Source of the DNA: Myceligenerans pegani
GTDB lineage: Bacteria > Actinomycetota > Actinomycetes > Actinomycetales > Cellulomonadaceae
Assembly: GCF_014892515.1 (NCBI RefSeq)
Contig: NZ_JADBGR010000106.1
Coordinates: 25,227 to 89,226 of the forward strand
Direction: 5' to 3'
Length of the DNA: 64,000 nt
The notes under the pieces are model-generated. The model did no database searches, was not told where the DNA came from, and saw only the letters and a program-made list of their open reading frames with translations. A program made the position numbers and the translations under genes. Positions 8,871-16,725 of the stretch are shown here, piece by piece; positions within the stretch are counted from its first letter, which is position 1; the number at the start of each line of letters is the position of its first letter.

Positions 8871-9758
8871 ATGAGAGATGTCACCGAGATCCTGGCCGAG
8901 GCCGGTCTGCCCACCGCCGTGGCCAAGCCGCTTGACGGGGGGTTCTCCAACGAGACCTACCGTGTGAGCGGGGGCCCGGTCGAGGCCGTCCTGCGGCTCA
9001 ACGGTCACCAGAACGATGCCCTGGGCCTGAGCCGGACCGCGGAGGCCGCCGCCGTCCGTGCCGCGGCCGCGCGAGGGATCGCCCCGCGGGTGCTCGCGGC
9101 GGGTGCCGACCACCTGCTGACCGAACTGGTCCCCGGCCCGCTGCTCACCCCCGAGCAGTGCCACGAGCCGCGGTACCTCCGCGCGATGGCGCACGTGCTC
9201 GCCGAGGTGCACGCGATCGAGGGAGTGGACCGGCGGTGCGACCCGTTCTGGCTCGTGCGGACGTACCTGGACGGCGCCCGCAAGCTGGGCGTGCCGATGC
9301 CCGACGGCCTGGACGGCGTGCTGCACGAGGTGGATGTGATCGAGGCCCGCGCCGAGGCGCGCGGCGACGGCATGGCCTACTGCCACAACGACTTCTACCG
9401 CTTCAACGTCATCGCCGACGACGGACGCCTCACCCTCCTCGACTGGGAGCTGTCCGGCGTCGGGAACGTGTACTTCGACCTGGCCACCCCGGCGTTCCAC
9501 GAGGGCTGCACGCCGGAGGAGGAACATGTGCTCATCGAGGCCTACTTCGGGGAGTACGACGACCAGCACGCGGCCGCGCTGCACGACTTCAAGTACCTCA
9601 ACATGGTCCGCGAGGTCGGCTGGGCGCTCCTGCACGCGGGCCTCGACGCCGCCCGGCCCGACGTCGAACACGTCAACCACTCGCTCGACTACGCGGAGTC
9701 CGCGAGGTGGTTCCTCGGCCGCATTCTGGCGGGCCACGTCACGGCGCGCGACGCCTGA
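8871..9758 (+). CDS. choline/aminoglycoside kinase-like phosphotransferase
   Basis: A 295-residue protein of the APH/choline kinase fold. The glycine-rich start GGFSNETYRV, the catalytic loop CHNDFYRFNVI (His-Asn-Asp with downstream Asn) and the metal-binding LLDWELSGVGNVYFDLA are in the right order. The DWE.SG.GN.YFDLA form is closest to choline/ethanolamine kinases (LicA-like). The ATG at 8871 is preferred; an in-frame GTG lies a few codons upstream. It stands alone between the ArsR gene and a convergent acetyltransferase. Confidence 0.82.
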   Translation: MRDVTEILAEAGLPTAVAKPLDGGFSNETYRVSGGPVEAVLRLNGHQNDALGLSRTAEAAAVRAAAARGIAPRVLAAGADHLLTELVPGPLLTPEQCHEPRYLRAMAHVLAEVHAIEGVDRRCDPFWLVRTYLDGARKLGVPMPDGLDGVLHEVDVIEARAEARGDGMAYCHNDFYRFNVIADDGRLTLLDWELSGVGNVYFDLATPAFHEGCTPEEEHVLIEAYFGEYDDQHAAALHDFKYLNMVREVGWALLHAGLDAARPDVEHVNHSLDYAESARWFLGRILAGHVTARDA

Positions 9759-9800
9759 GGCCGGCGCGGGCGGGCGACGTGCTCGGCCGCCCGGCGAGGG

Positions 9801-10589
9801 TCAGGCGCGGTGGTGCGCCATCCAGTCCACGGCGAAGTCCACGAGCTGCCGCTGGTCCATGAGCCGGGCGGTCGCGGATCCGACGGTCCCGACGGTGACC
9901 GCGCCGGTGTCCTCGAACGCCGTCCCGATCCGCGGGAAGTCCTCCTCGTCGATGACGAGGTCCGTCCAGGTGACCCAGCGGCTCGTCCCGGTGGCGTCGC
10001 GGATCGCTGCACCGGTCTCCGCCATCGGCGGCGACGGCTGACGCCTCTCGGCCAGATGCAGGGACGTGCTGGCGTCGTGGCCACAGCCGAGGAGCAGGAC
10101 CTTGCCGCCGAGCCGGTAGACGTGGCCGATCGGCGACCTCTCGCCGTGGGACTCGCCGAGGTCGTGCTCCGCGGTGATCTCCGGGGCCCGCGCGCCGAGC
10201 GCCACGCAGGAGACGTGCGGGTGAGCGCTGCGCAGGGCCCCGGGCCAGGCCCGGACGACCTCGGGAAGGACGCCGACCCAGCGGCTGGGCGTGCGCGCGG
10301 GGTCGAACCCCGGTGTCTCGGAACGGATCACCGGCCACCACGACTCGGGGACAGGCGGGTGCTGCCAGCCCGCGGGGTCCGTGTACTCCGAGGTGTGCGT
10401 GGGGACGACGACGGTGCCTTCCGCACCCACCGCCGAGAGCAGGGCCTCGACGACGGCGTGCACTCCGCCTGCGACGAAGCCGAGGGACCTCATGGACGAG
10501 TGCACCAGGAACACGTCGCCCGGTGCGACGCCCAGCGCCCGGAGCTCGCCTGCCAGCGAGGCCACGGTGTGTGGCGAAGCCTGATCCAT
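9801..10589 (-). CDS. AAC(3)-family aminoglycoside N-acetyltransferase
   Basis: A 262-residue member of the AAC(3)/YokD family, which acetylates the 3-amino group of aminoglycosides using acetyl-CoA. Family blocks seen are FLVHSSMRSLGFVAGGVHAVVEAL, TVVVPTHTSEYTDPAGW, SRWVGVLPEVVRAWPGALRSAHPHVSC and SPIGHVYRLGGKVLLLGCGHDASTSLHLAE. Chromosomal copies in soil actinobacteria often act on unknown substrates, so resistance is not implied. The ATG at 10589 gives the usual length; an upstream extension to 10670 is unlikely. Confidence 0.88.
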   Translation of the reverse strand: MDQASPHTVASLAGELRALGVAPGDVFLVHSSMRSLGFVAGGVHAVVEALLSAVGAEGTVVVPTHTSEYTDPAGWQHPPVPESWWPVIRSETPGFDPARTPSRWVGVLPEVVRAWPGALRSAHPHVSCVALGARAPEITAEHDLGESHGERSPIGHVYRLGGKVLLLGCGHDASTSLHLAERRQPSPPMAETGAAIRDATGTSRWVTWTDLVIDEEDFPRIGTAFEDTGAVTVGTVGSATARLMDQRQLVDFAVDWMAHHRA

Positions 10590-10790
10590 CGGAATGATCC
10601 CCAACCCTTCTGGCGACGCGTGCCGCGTGCCGCGGTCGTCGGTGACCTCGGGCCGTCCGAGCGGCATCACCGGCTCACCCTAGGGCGCGTGGCGGATGAC
10701 GGCGCCACGTTTTTCCACGCGTCGTGATGGTCGAGCAGTACTTCCGGGCGCCGTCAGCGGCGACCGTGGGGCGGCGAATATGCTGGCGGC

Positions 10791-11063
10791 ATGGTTCAGC
10801 GGGTTCGGGTGACGGTGCGCGGCAGGGTGCAGGGCGTCGGCTTCCGCGCGGCCGTGGCACGCGCCGCGCGGCGGCTGCCCGTCGCGGGGTTCGTCCGGAA
10901 CACGCCGGACGGCGCCGTCGAGGCGGAGGTCGAGGGCGAGCCGGACGCGGTCGAGGAGCTGGCCGCCGTCCTGCGCGAGGGGCCGACGGCGGCCGTGGTG
11001 ACCGCCGTCGACGTCGCGGAGCTCGAGCCCGTGGGCGAGACCGGCTTCCGCGTCACCCACTGA
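10791..11063 (+). CDS. acyP: acylphosphatase
   Basis: A 90-residue acylphosphatase, which hydrolyses carboxyl-phosphate bonds. The catalytic Arg19 lies in GRVQGVGFR and Asn37 in VAGFVRNTPDG, both at the canonical spacing. Complete single-domain length. It precedes the lipoamide dehydrogenase gene by about 100 bases, but a functional link is not evident. Confidence 0.95.
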   Translation: MVQRVRVTVRGRVQGVGFRAAVARAARRLPVAGFVRNTPDGAVEAEVEGEPDAVEELAAVLREGPTAAVVTAVDVAELEPVGETGFRVTH

Positions 11064-11168
11064 GCGGGACGGGACCGGGCCCGCCACGACCGCCGTCGTC
11101 GTCCATGGTGGTGGTTCATGACGGACGTCACGCCACGGCATGGCGGCTCTGGCCATAGGCTGGGGGCC

Positions 11169-12572
11169 ATGGCTTCCCACTACGACGTCGTTCTCCTCGG
11201 AGCTGGCCCTGGCGGCTACGTCGCCGCGATCCGTGCGGCGCAGCTCGGCAAGTCCGTTGCGATCATCGAGGAGAAGTACTGGGGTGGTGTCTGCCTCAAC
11301 GTGGGCTGCATCCCCTCCAAGGCCCTCCTGCGGAACGCGGAGCTGGCCCACCTCTTCACGCATGACAAGGACCTGTTCGGGATGTCGGGCGAGGTGTCGT
11401 TCGACTACGGCAAGGCCTGGGACCGCTCGCGCACCGTAGCGGACGGCCGCGTCAAGGGCGTCCACTTCCTCATGAAGAAGAACAAGATCACCGAGTACGA
11501 CGGCCGCGGCTCGTTCGTGGACGCGAACACCATCGACGTCACCCTCAACAAGGGCGGCACCGAGCGCGTCACGTTCGACAACGCCATCATCGCGACGGGC
11601 TCGAAGGTCCGCCTGCTGCCCGGGGTCGAGCTCAGCGACAACGTCGTCACGTACGAGCAGCAGATCATGACGCGCGACCTGCCGAAGTCGATCGCCATCG
11701 TCGGCGCCGGCGCCATCGGCATGGAGTTCGGGTACGTCCTGAAGAACTACGGCGTGGACGTCACCATCATCGAGTTCCTCGACCGGGCCCTGCCCAACGA
11801 GGACGCCGACGTGTCCAAGGAGATCGCCAAGCAGTACCGGAAGCTCGGCGTGAACATCCTGACCTCCACCGCCGTGCAGACCGTCAAGGACAACGGCTCG
11901 TCCGTCCACGTCAGCTACAAGGGCGTGAAGGACGACAAGGCGGGCGAGCTGACCGTCGACAAGGTGCTCATGGCCGTCGGCTTCGCGCCGAACGTCGAGG
12001 GCTTCGGCCTCGAGAACACCGGCGTCGCGCTCACCGACCGCGGCGCCATCGACATCGACGACCACATGCGCACCAACGTGCCGCACATCTACGCGATCGG
12101 CGACGTCACCGCGAAGCTCATGCTCGCGCACGTGGCCGAGGCGCAGGGCGTCGTCGCCTCCGAGACCATCGCCGGCGCCGAGACGCAGACGCTCGGCGAC
12201 TACCGGATGATGCCGCGCGCCACGTTCTGCTCGCCGCAGGTCGCGTCGTTCGGGCTCACCGAGCAGCAGGCCAAGGACGAGGGCTACGACGTGAAGGTCG
12301 CCTCCTTCCCGACGATGGCCAACGGCAAGGCGCACGGGCTCGGCGACACGACCGGCTTCGTGAAGCTCGTGGCCGACGCCAAGTACAACGAGCTGCTGGG
12401 CGGGCACCTCATCGGGCCGGACGTGTCGGAGCTGCTGCCGGAGCTGACGCTCGCGCAGAAGTGGGACCTCACGGCGGACGAGGTGGCGCGGAACGTGCAC
12501 ACGCACCCGACGCTGTCGGAGTCGGTGCAGGAGTCGATTCATGGGCTTGCCGGGCACATGATCAACTTTTAG
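11169..12572 (+). CDS. lpdA: dihydrolipoyl dehydrogenase
   Basis: Lipoamide dehydrogenase (E3), 467 residues, the FAD enzyme that reoxidises dihydrolipoamide in the 2-oxo-acid dehydrogenase complexes and the glycine cleavage system. FAD-binding [17 protein letters not shown], redox-active Cys42/Cys47 in [17 protein letters not shown]-binding [17 protein letters not shown], and the C-terminal His-Glu active-site segment [14 protein letters not shown] are all present. The ATG at 11169 is the family start. A strong hairpin follows the gene. Actinobacterial lpd is often solitary, as here. Confidence 0.97.
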   Translation: MASHYDVVLLGAGPGGYVAAIRAAQLGKSVAIIEEKYWGGVCLNVGCIPSKALLRNAELAHLFTHDKDLFGMSGEVSFDYGKAWDRSRTVADGRVKGVHFLMKKNKITEYDGRGSFVDANTIDVTLNKGGTERVTFDNAIIATGSKVRLLPGVELSDNVVTYEQQIMTRDLPKSIAIVGAGAIGMEFGYVLKNYGVDVTIIEFLDRALPNEDADVSKEIAKQYRKLGVNILTSTAVQTVKDNGSSVHVSYKGVKDDKAGELTVDKVLMAVGFAPNVEGFGLENTGVALTDRGAIDIDDHMRTNVPHIYAIGDVTAKLMLAHVAEAQGVVASETIAGAETQTLGDYRMMPRATFCSPQVASFGLTEQQAKDEGYDVKVASFPTMANGKAHGLGDTTGFVKLVADAKYNELLGGHLIGPDVSELLPELTLAQKWDLTADEVARNVHTHPTLSESVQESIHGLAGHMINF

Positions 12573-12608
12573 TTGATGGGTGGGCCGCTTTTGGGCGGTC
12601 GGCCTGGT

Positions 12609-12651
12609 GAGGGGCCCGGATCCGCGGAATTCCGCGGGTCCGGGCCTCTTT
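12609..12651 (+). terminator. rho-independent-like terminator of lpdA
   Basis: A GC-rich hairpin whose core is the perfect palindrome CCGCGGAATTCCGCGG (12622-12637), extended by GGGCCCGGA/TCCGGGCCTC arms with a small mismatch and followed by TTT. It lies 37 bases after the lpdA stop codon. Confidence 0.8.
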
Positions 12652-12694
12652 GCGTCTGGTGTCACGTGGACACCTGAGGTCGTGAGGAGTCCCG

Positions 12695-12730
12695 GATTGC
12701 GCTGAGTCCTGTTTCGGAAGTGGCGTGTGA
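12695..12730. mobile_element. possible left end of an IS5-type element
   Basis: The sequence GAGTCCTGTTTCGGAAGTGG just upstream of the truncated transposase resembles the terminal inverted repeat style of IS5-group elements from actinobacteria. No matching right end was found, as expected if the element is truncated. Low confidence from sequence reading alone. Confidence 0.3.
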
Positions 12731-12757
12731 CCTGCGGGTTCGGCATGCGGCGGGTCC

Positions 12758-13033
12758 GTGCTGGATGCGGCGGGGCGGCATGATCTGAGCGATGAGGCGT
12801 GGGCGGTGGTCGATCTGCTGCTGCCCGTGGCGTCGTGCGGGCGACCGGCACGGAACTTGTGTCGGAAGGTCGACGGGATCCGGCATCGGGTCCGGGTGGG
12901 GTGTCCGTGGCGAGACGTGCCCCAACGGTATGGGCCGTGGTCGAGTCTGTATCGGGTGTTTCTGGCCAGCAAGCATGGAGGGGCCGATCGACCCTGTACG
13001 AACGTTTCGAAAGGAGTTACCCTACGTTCGTAG
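12758..13033 (+). pseudogene. truncated IS5-family transposase (N-terminal fragment)
   Basis: Only the N-terminal DUF4096-type region of an IS5-group transposase is left. DLSDEAWAVVDLLLP, RKVDGIRHRVRVGCPWRDVP and YGPWSSLYRVF follow the family order, then homology stops near 12970, where a full element would continue for roughly 200 residues through the DDE domain. The reading frame runs on for about 20 unrelated codons into the toxin-antitoxin operator. A broken mobile element next to a toxin-antitoxin pair suggests past insertion and deletion here. Confidence 0.75.
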
Positions 13034-13036
13034 GGG
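12997..13036. promoter_or_regulatory. antitoxin operator with TACGAACG boxes
   Basis: TACGAACGT at 12997-13005 is repeated inverted as ACGTTCGTA at 13024-13032. The second copy is itself within a near-palindrome, CCTACG-TT-CGTAGG. The cluster ends 20 bases before the antitoxin start codon, where autoregulatory toxin-antitoxin operators usually lie. Binding by the HTH antitoxin is inferred. Confidence 0.6.
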
Positions 13037-13052
13037 CGATCAAGGGAGTGTC

Positions 13053-13574
13053 ATGGGCGCAGAGTTGGCAGCACAGACGTATGTCCCGGAGGAGTCGGGC
13101 CCTGGGGCGGTCGAGGTTCTCAGTTTCCTTGCTGCTCACAGCGAGCGGCGGGGAACCGAGCCTGCCCGGCGGTTCTTGCTCGTCGGCAGTGACGAGGGTG
13201 AGCAGATCGAGTTGCCAGGAACGGTGTACCGGGCCTTGGTGCAGGTGGTCGAAGCGCTCGCGGCGGGTAAGGCGGTCACGGTGTCGCCGCAGGAGCCACA
13301 GCTGACGACACAGCAGGCGGCTGATCTGCTCGGGGTGTCGCGGCCCACGGTGGTGCGGATGATCGAGTCGGGTGAACTGGCCGCTGAGCGCAACGGGAAC
13401 CGGCGGCGCCTGCTGTTGAGTGATGTGCTTGCGTACCGCGAGCGGCGGCGTGCCCGGCAGTACGCGATGCTCGACGCCACGGCGGTGGACCTCGAGGACG
13501 AGGACGATCCCGCCGAGATGATCGAGCGTCTGCGCGAGGCGCGCAGGGCGGCGGCGCGAGAGCGGCGGAGGTGA
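13053..13574 (+). CDS. HTH (excisionase-type) antitoxin
   Basis: A 173-residue protein with a MerR/excisionase-type helix-turn-helix at about residues 82-130 (LTTQQAADLLGVSRPTVVRMIESGELAAERNGNRRRLLLSDVLAYRERRR), followed by an acidic then Arg/Ala-rich C-terminal helix that could wrap the toxin. It ends 3 bases before the PIN-domain gene. This HTH-plus-PIN arrangement is a known type II toxin-antitoxin layout. GGGAG precedes the ATG at 13053. Operator-like repeats lie just upstream. Confidence 0.85.
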   Translation: MGAELAAQTYVPEESGPGAVEVLSFLAAHSERRGTEPARRFLLVGSDEGEQIELPGTVYRALVQVVEALAAGKAVTVSPQEPQLTTQQAADLLGVSRPTVVRMIESGELAAERNGNRRRLLLSDVLAYRERRRARQYAMLDATAVDLEDEDDPAEMIERLREARRAAARERRR

Positions 13575-13577
13575 CCG

Positions 13578-14147
13578 GTGTTCACAGCATTGCTGGACAC
13601 CTCGGTGCTGTGGCCGAGCTTGCAGCGGGATTTCCTGCTGAGCATGGCCGCTGAAGGTCTGTACCGGCCGATCTGGTCGCAAGCGATCCTGGACGAGTTG
13701 GTTAGGGTCGAGGCCGACAAGCGAGTTCACCGTGGTGCAGAGCCGGAGCAGGCTGAGGCGGCGGCCCGGCGGTTGGTCGATCAGATGGGCTGGGCATTCG
13801 ACGACTCGTGCGTCGAGGGCTGGGAACCGTTGGAGGGTTCGTATGGCCTGCCGGATCCCGACGACGAGCACCTGGTCGCCGCTGCGGTCGTGGGTGGTGC
13901 CGGAGTGATCGTCAGCGACAACGTCAAGGACCTGCCGGCCAAGCTCCTGCCCCATGGCATCTCGGTGGTCACGGCTGCGCGATTCGCGGCGGATTCGGTC
14001 TCCGTCTCACCTGAGATGGCGCGACGCGCGCTGGGAAGGATCAGCGCCCGGTACGTCAACCCGCCGCGCGCCATCGACGACCTGCTCGACCTGTTGTCGG
14101 TCCGATACGGGATGGCGCAGGCCGCAGCGATGATTCGCGACGTGTGA
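13578..14147 (+). CDS. PIN-domain toxin (VapC-like ribonuclease)
   Basis: A 189-residue PIN-domain protein, predicted RNase toxin of the pair. The first acidic residue is in ALLDTSVLWPS, a second in AILDELVRVEADK, and the C-terminal pair in LPDPDDEHLVAAAVVGGAGVIVSDNVKDLP; these four clusters coordinate the metal ions in PIN nucleases. Residues after about 130 form an extra helical tail. The GTG start at 13578 lies 3 bases after the antitoxin stop, so translation is probably coupled. Confidence 0.87.
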   Translation: MFTALLDTSVLWPSLQRDFLLSMAAEGLYRPIWSQAILDELVRVEADKRVHRGAEPEQAEAAARRLVDQMGWAFDDSCVEGWEPLEGSYGLPDPDDEHLVAAAVVGGAGVIVSDNVKDLPAKLLPHGISVVTAARFAADSVSVSPEMARRALGRISARYVNPPRAIDDLLDLLSVRYGMAQAAAMIRDV

Positions 14148-14296
14148 GGCTCGATCTCGACAGGACGACGGTCCCGGAGGTGATCACCGAGATCAACCAC
14201 CAACGTGAGGTGCCGCCGATCAGCTTCGCCGGCGCTCCGCGTCCCGCCTCGTGGACCCCTGAGGGCGTGAGTTCGGGTTCCCGTTACGTCTCGTAG
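14144..14296 (+). CDS. possible 50-residue ORF coupled to the toxin gene
   Basis: A GTG overlapping the toxin stop codon (GTGTGA) opens a 50-codon frame ending in TAG at 14296, ten bases before the next gene. Its product would begin VRLDLDRTTVPEVITE and end in a Ser/Gly/Arg-rich tail. I recognise no family. It could be a third small gene of the toxin-antitoxin operon, the remnant of a longer gene, or chance. Confidence 0.25.
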   Translation: MRLDLDRTTVPEVITEINHQREVPPISFAGAPRPASWTPEGVSSGSRYVS

Positions 14297-14305
14297 GGTC
14301 TTCTC

Positions 14306-14833
14306 ATGACGTCGACAGAACTGCCTTCCCCGGAGTCCGACGCGCCGCCCGAGCGCGAGGTGCTCACCTGGGAGACCTTCCCCGTCGCGGTGCGCGACCT
14401 TGCGCATCAGGTGGTGGACAGCGGGTTCGTACCCGAGCTCGTGGTTGCCGTCGCGCGCGGCGGACTGGTACCCGGCGGCGCCATGGCGTACGCACTCGGT
14501 ACCAAGGGCGTCGGCACGCTCAACATCGAGTTCTACACGGACATCGGCAAGACGCTCGACGATCCGCGCGTCCTGCCCCCGCTCATGGACACGTCCGATC
14601 TCCCCGGCGCCAAGGTTCTGGTCGTCGACGACGTTGCCGACTCCGGGCGCACTCTCGCCCTGGTCATGGATCTGCTGGAGAAGCAGGGCGCCGAGGCCCG
14701 CTCCGCGGTGCTGTTCACCAAGCCGCGCACGATCATCCAGCCCGACTACTCGTGGAAGGACACCGACCTGTGGATCACCTTCCCGTGGTCCGCCGAGCCG
14801 CCGGTGACCGGCGCGAGGTCGATCGACGCGTGA
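14306..14833 (+). CDS. purine phosphoribosyltransferase (Gpt-like)
   Basis: A 175-residue type I phosphoribosyltransferase. The PRPP-binding loop VLVVDDVADSGRTL and the upstream ELVVAVARGGLVPGGAMAYALG are characteristic of xanthine/hypoxanthine salvage enzymes of the Gpt group, which make XMP, GMP or IMP from the base and PRPP. The base specificity cannot be read. The last codons and the stop fall in a short 15-bp tandem repeat (14821-14859). Confidence 0.85.
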   Translation: MTSTELPSPESDAPPEREVLTWETFPVAVRDLAHQVVDSGFVPELVVAVARGGLVPGGAMAYALGTKGVGTLNIEFYTDIGKTLDDPRVLPPLMDTSDLPGAKVLVVDDVADSGRTLALVMDLLEKQGAEARSAVLFTKPRTIIQPDYSWKDTDLWITFPWSAEPPVTGARSIDA

Positions 14834-14859
14834 CCGATTGACGCGTGACCGATCGACGC
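14821..14859. repeat. 15-bp tandem repeat over a stop codon
   Basis: GATCGACGCGTGACC is followed by GATTGACGCGTGACC and then GATCGACGC, so the 15-bp unit occurs about 2.6 times. The first copy contains the stop codon of the phosphoribosyltransferase gene. Slippage here would not alter the protein end much, because each unit carries its own TGA. Confidence 0.8.
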
Positions 14860-14952
14860 TGGAACGCCGTCGCGCAAGGATACGGAGCAACAGGACATCG
14901 TCAGCATGGCAGGCCGCGCGATCCGCCGGCCATATGGCACAGGGAGGACCAC

Positions 14953-15399
14953 ATGCGCTTGCTGTCGACGAGAAGTCTCACGTACGTCCTGGCACCGGTA
15001 GCCGTGGTGCTGTCGGCGGCCGCCTGCGCCTCCGCGTCCGCGGCCGGGGGCGACGACGGCGGGACGCCGTACATCGTGCGGCCCACGCAGGAGCCTGACG
15101 CGTACATGGAAGCCCTGATCCACGGTGAGATCGCGGTGCAGGGCGGGTGCTTCGTCCTCCTCGGGGGCGAGAAACCCTCGCTGGTCTCGTGGCCGTACGG
15201 GACGGAGCGCAGCACGGAGGCCGACGACGCCGTCGTCGTACCTCCCGGGGTGACGGTCCGCGCCGGGGACACCGTGGAAGCGGGTGGCGGTGAGTGGCCC
15301 CGAAACCGCCACGAGGAGTACAACGATCGGTGCGATCTCGAGGGCGTCGGTGAACTCGTTCAGCTCAATCCGGGCCTGCGGGTCGTCGCTGATTCCTGA
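14953..15399 (+). CDS. small predicted lipoprotein
   Basis: A 148-residue protein with a basic start, a hydrophobic stretch and a lipobox-like VVLSAAAC at about residues 19-26, so it is probably an outer-face lipoprotein. The mature part has a conserved-looking GCFVLL, VVPPGVTVRAGDTVEAGGGEW and NDRCDLEG with Cys residues that might pair. I do not recognise the family. The ATG at 14953 follows GGGAGGACC and starts exactly at the signal peptide. Confidence 0.75.
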   Translation: MRLLSTRSLTYVLAPVAVVLSAAACASASAAGGDDGGTPYIVRPTQEPDAYMEALIHGEIAVQGGCFVLLGGEKPSLVSWPYGTERSTEADDAVVVPPGVTVRAGDTVEAGGGEWPRNRHEEYNDRCDLEGVGELVQLNPGLRVVADS

Positions 15400-15405
15400 C
15401 GACGG

Positions 15406-15482
15406 TCATCGCGGGAGGGCCAGCTCGAAGCCGTGAGGCCTGGGCCAGGAGTGGAGATCGCCGGATCGGGGCACGCTCCCCC
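15406..15482 (-). pseudogene. C-terminal relic of the orphan gene at 18762
   Basis: The minus strand reads LHSWPRPHGFELALPR before a stop. The same ending, LHSWLRSHGFELA, closes the intact gene at 18762-19223, and the DNA of 15419-15480 and 18771-18832 is plainly similar, including an identical GCCAGCTCGAAGCCGTG. Only the C-terminus is left here, without start or body. It shows that this gene family was once duplicated on either side of the 15.5-18.7 kb stretch. Confidence 0.6.
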
Positions 15483-15530
15483 GAGCTGCCGCTGGACGAG
15501 CCTCCAAGGGTCGAAGCTGATCAGCACAGA

Positions 15531-15917
15531 TCAACCGTTCGGGTCGATGGCGATGTCTATGAGGTATCCGACGAGTTGATGATCGCCCCGGTTGCCTTCC
15601 GTGCCATCGACATGCTGCGCCGGGTCCATCGCCCCTGTTCCGCGCGCGGCGAAGAGCATCCGAGGATTGTCCGGATCCGGTTCGTACTGCGCGCGCACGA
15701 CGGCGATCGCTTTCACTGTCCCGCGGATGGTTTCGTCCGTGTCGCCGTGGTGTTCTTCGCTCCCGAAGCACTGAGCCGCCGTTGTCTCATCGAAGATGTC
15801 CTCAAGTACCTCGTCGTGGCCGCCGTGGGAGATGCCCCACTCGATCTTGTCGTTGACAGCGAACGGAGTACCACAGCACGCCATCTGCCACTCGGAGTAC
15901 CACACCTTGATCTGCAC
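15531..15917 (-). CDS. DUF6578-like protein
   Basis: A 128-residue protein opening with VQIKVWYSEWQMACCGTPFAVNDKIEW, which fits the actinobacterial DUF6578 pattern (aromatic WQ.ECCG.PF..GD.V.W). The C-terminal part has several Asp/Glu residues and GYLIDIAIDPNG. Function unknown; such genes often lie among immunity-like or orphan genes, as here. The GTG at 15917 is chosen because the conserved region starts immediately after it, though the frame is open upstream to 16253. Confidence 0.65.
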   Translation of the reverse strand: MQIKVWYSEWQMACCGTPFAVNDKIEWGISHGGHDEVLEDIFDETTAAQCFGSEEHHGDTDETIRGTVKAIAVVRAQYEPDPDNPRMLFAARGTGAMDPAQHVDGTEGNRGDHQLVGYLIDIAIDPNG

Positions 15918-16033
15918 CAAGCCATGGTGTGGGTGCCCGGTCGTCGAGTCCAGTTCGTTCCGGACGCGTGGACACGGCGATGCCGCCGGATTCTCGTTGA
16001 CCACGGCAGCGGTCGGCTGACACGGTGTCCCGC

Positions 16034-16699
16034 ATGGCAGCCTTGCGGATCGAACCAGTGATCGAGGTCCTGGGGGACGACGCGTTCGACCTGTGGCCGG
16101 TCGTAGGACGAGGGGGTTGCTGGTACCTGGCTTTGCACGGCGATTTGTCCGATGCCGAGGTCGGCACTGCGGTCCACCAGATCCTGCACTGGTTCCATAC
16201 CGACGAGAACGGGGACGAGGCCGCCAGCCGCGACATCTACCTCGACCGGGCACTTGGGCCGAGCGATCCGGACGGCGCCGTGCCGCTGGCGACGGGCGGC
16301 CTGCAGTTCACCGACCTCATGAGCGGAGAGACGGTTCTGCCGGGCTGCTGCTACTCGATCGACGAACGTTCAGAGATCGTCGATGTGCTCGACGGCGAGC
16401 TGCCAGGGTGTTGGCTCGGGCACAGTCCAGACGCAGGGGTCACCATGCGGAACGGGAATGTCGAGATCACACAGGACGCTGAGGACTCCACCCGGCCGGT
16501 TCTGTGTTTTGGCCCAGAGGAGGTGCGTGCCGCCCTAGCTGTGGCCGAAGTGGACCTCGACGGGTTCTGCGACCGCGCTGCCACTTGGGCTGCTGCGCAT
16601 GTTCCCGCACACGCCGGCCGGCTTGCTGAGGCCGTCGCCCGCGCGCTCGAAGCGGGAAGCCACCGGGCCACCGCCACCACTTCGCTCGCGCAGCCTTGA
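16034..16699 (+). CDS. hypothetical protein upstream of the kinase-like gene
   Basis: A protein of about 221 residues (ATG at 16034; a GTG three codons earlier is possible). It has an aromatic, Cys-containing core (VGRGGCWYLALHGD, LPGCCYSIDERSE, ELPGCWLGHSP) and a helical Ala-rich C-terminal region. No family recognised. It abuts the next gene: its stop overlaps a possible TTG start and lies 27 bases before the preferred ATG, so the two are probably co-expressed and may act together. Confidence 0.6.
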   Translation: MAALRIEPVIEVLGDDAFDLWPVVGRGGCWYLALHGDLSDAEVGTAVHQILHWFHTDENGDEAASRDIYLDRALGPSDPDGAVPLATGGLQFTDLMSGETVLPGCCYSIDERSEIVDVLDGELPGCWLGHSPDAGVTMRNGNVEITQDAEDSTRPVLCFGPEEVRAALAVAEVDLDGFCDRAATWAAAHVPAHAGRLAEAVARALEAGSHRATATTSLAQP

Positions 16700-16725
16700 G
16701 CGGAACAGAGCCGGCGGACCCTGAC

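Noticed and set aside
9759-9800. Hairpin terminator between the convergent kinase and acetyltransferase genes
   Set aside because: GC-rich complementary stretches exist, but the arms do not pair cleanly.
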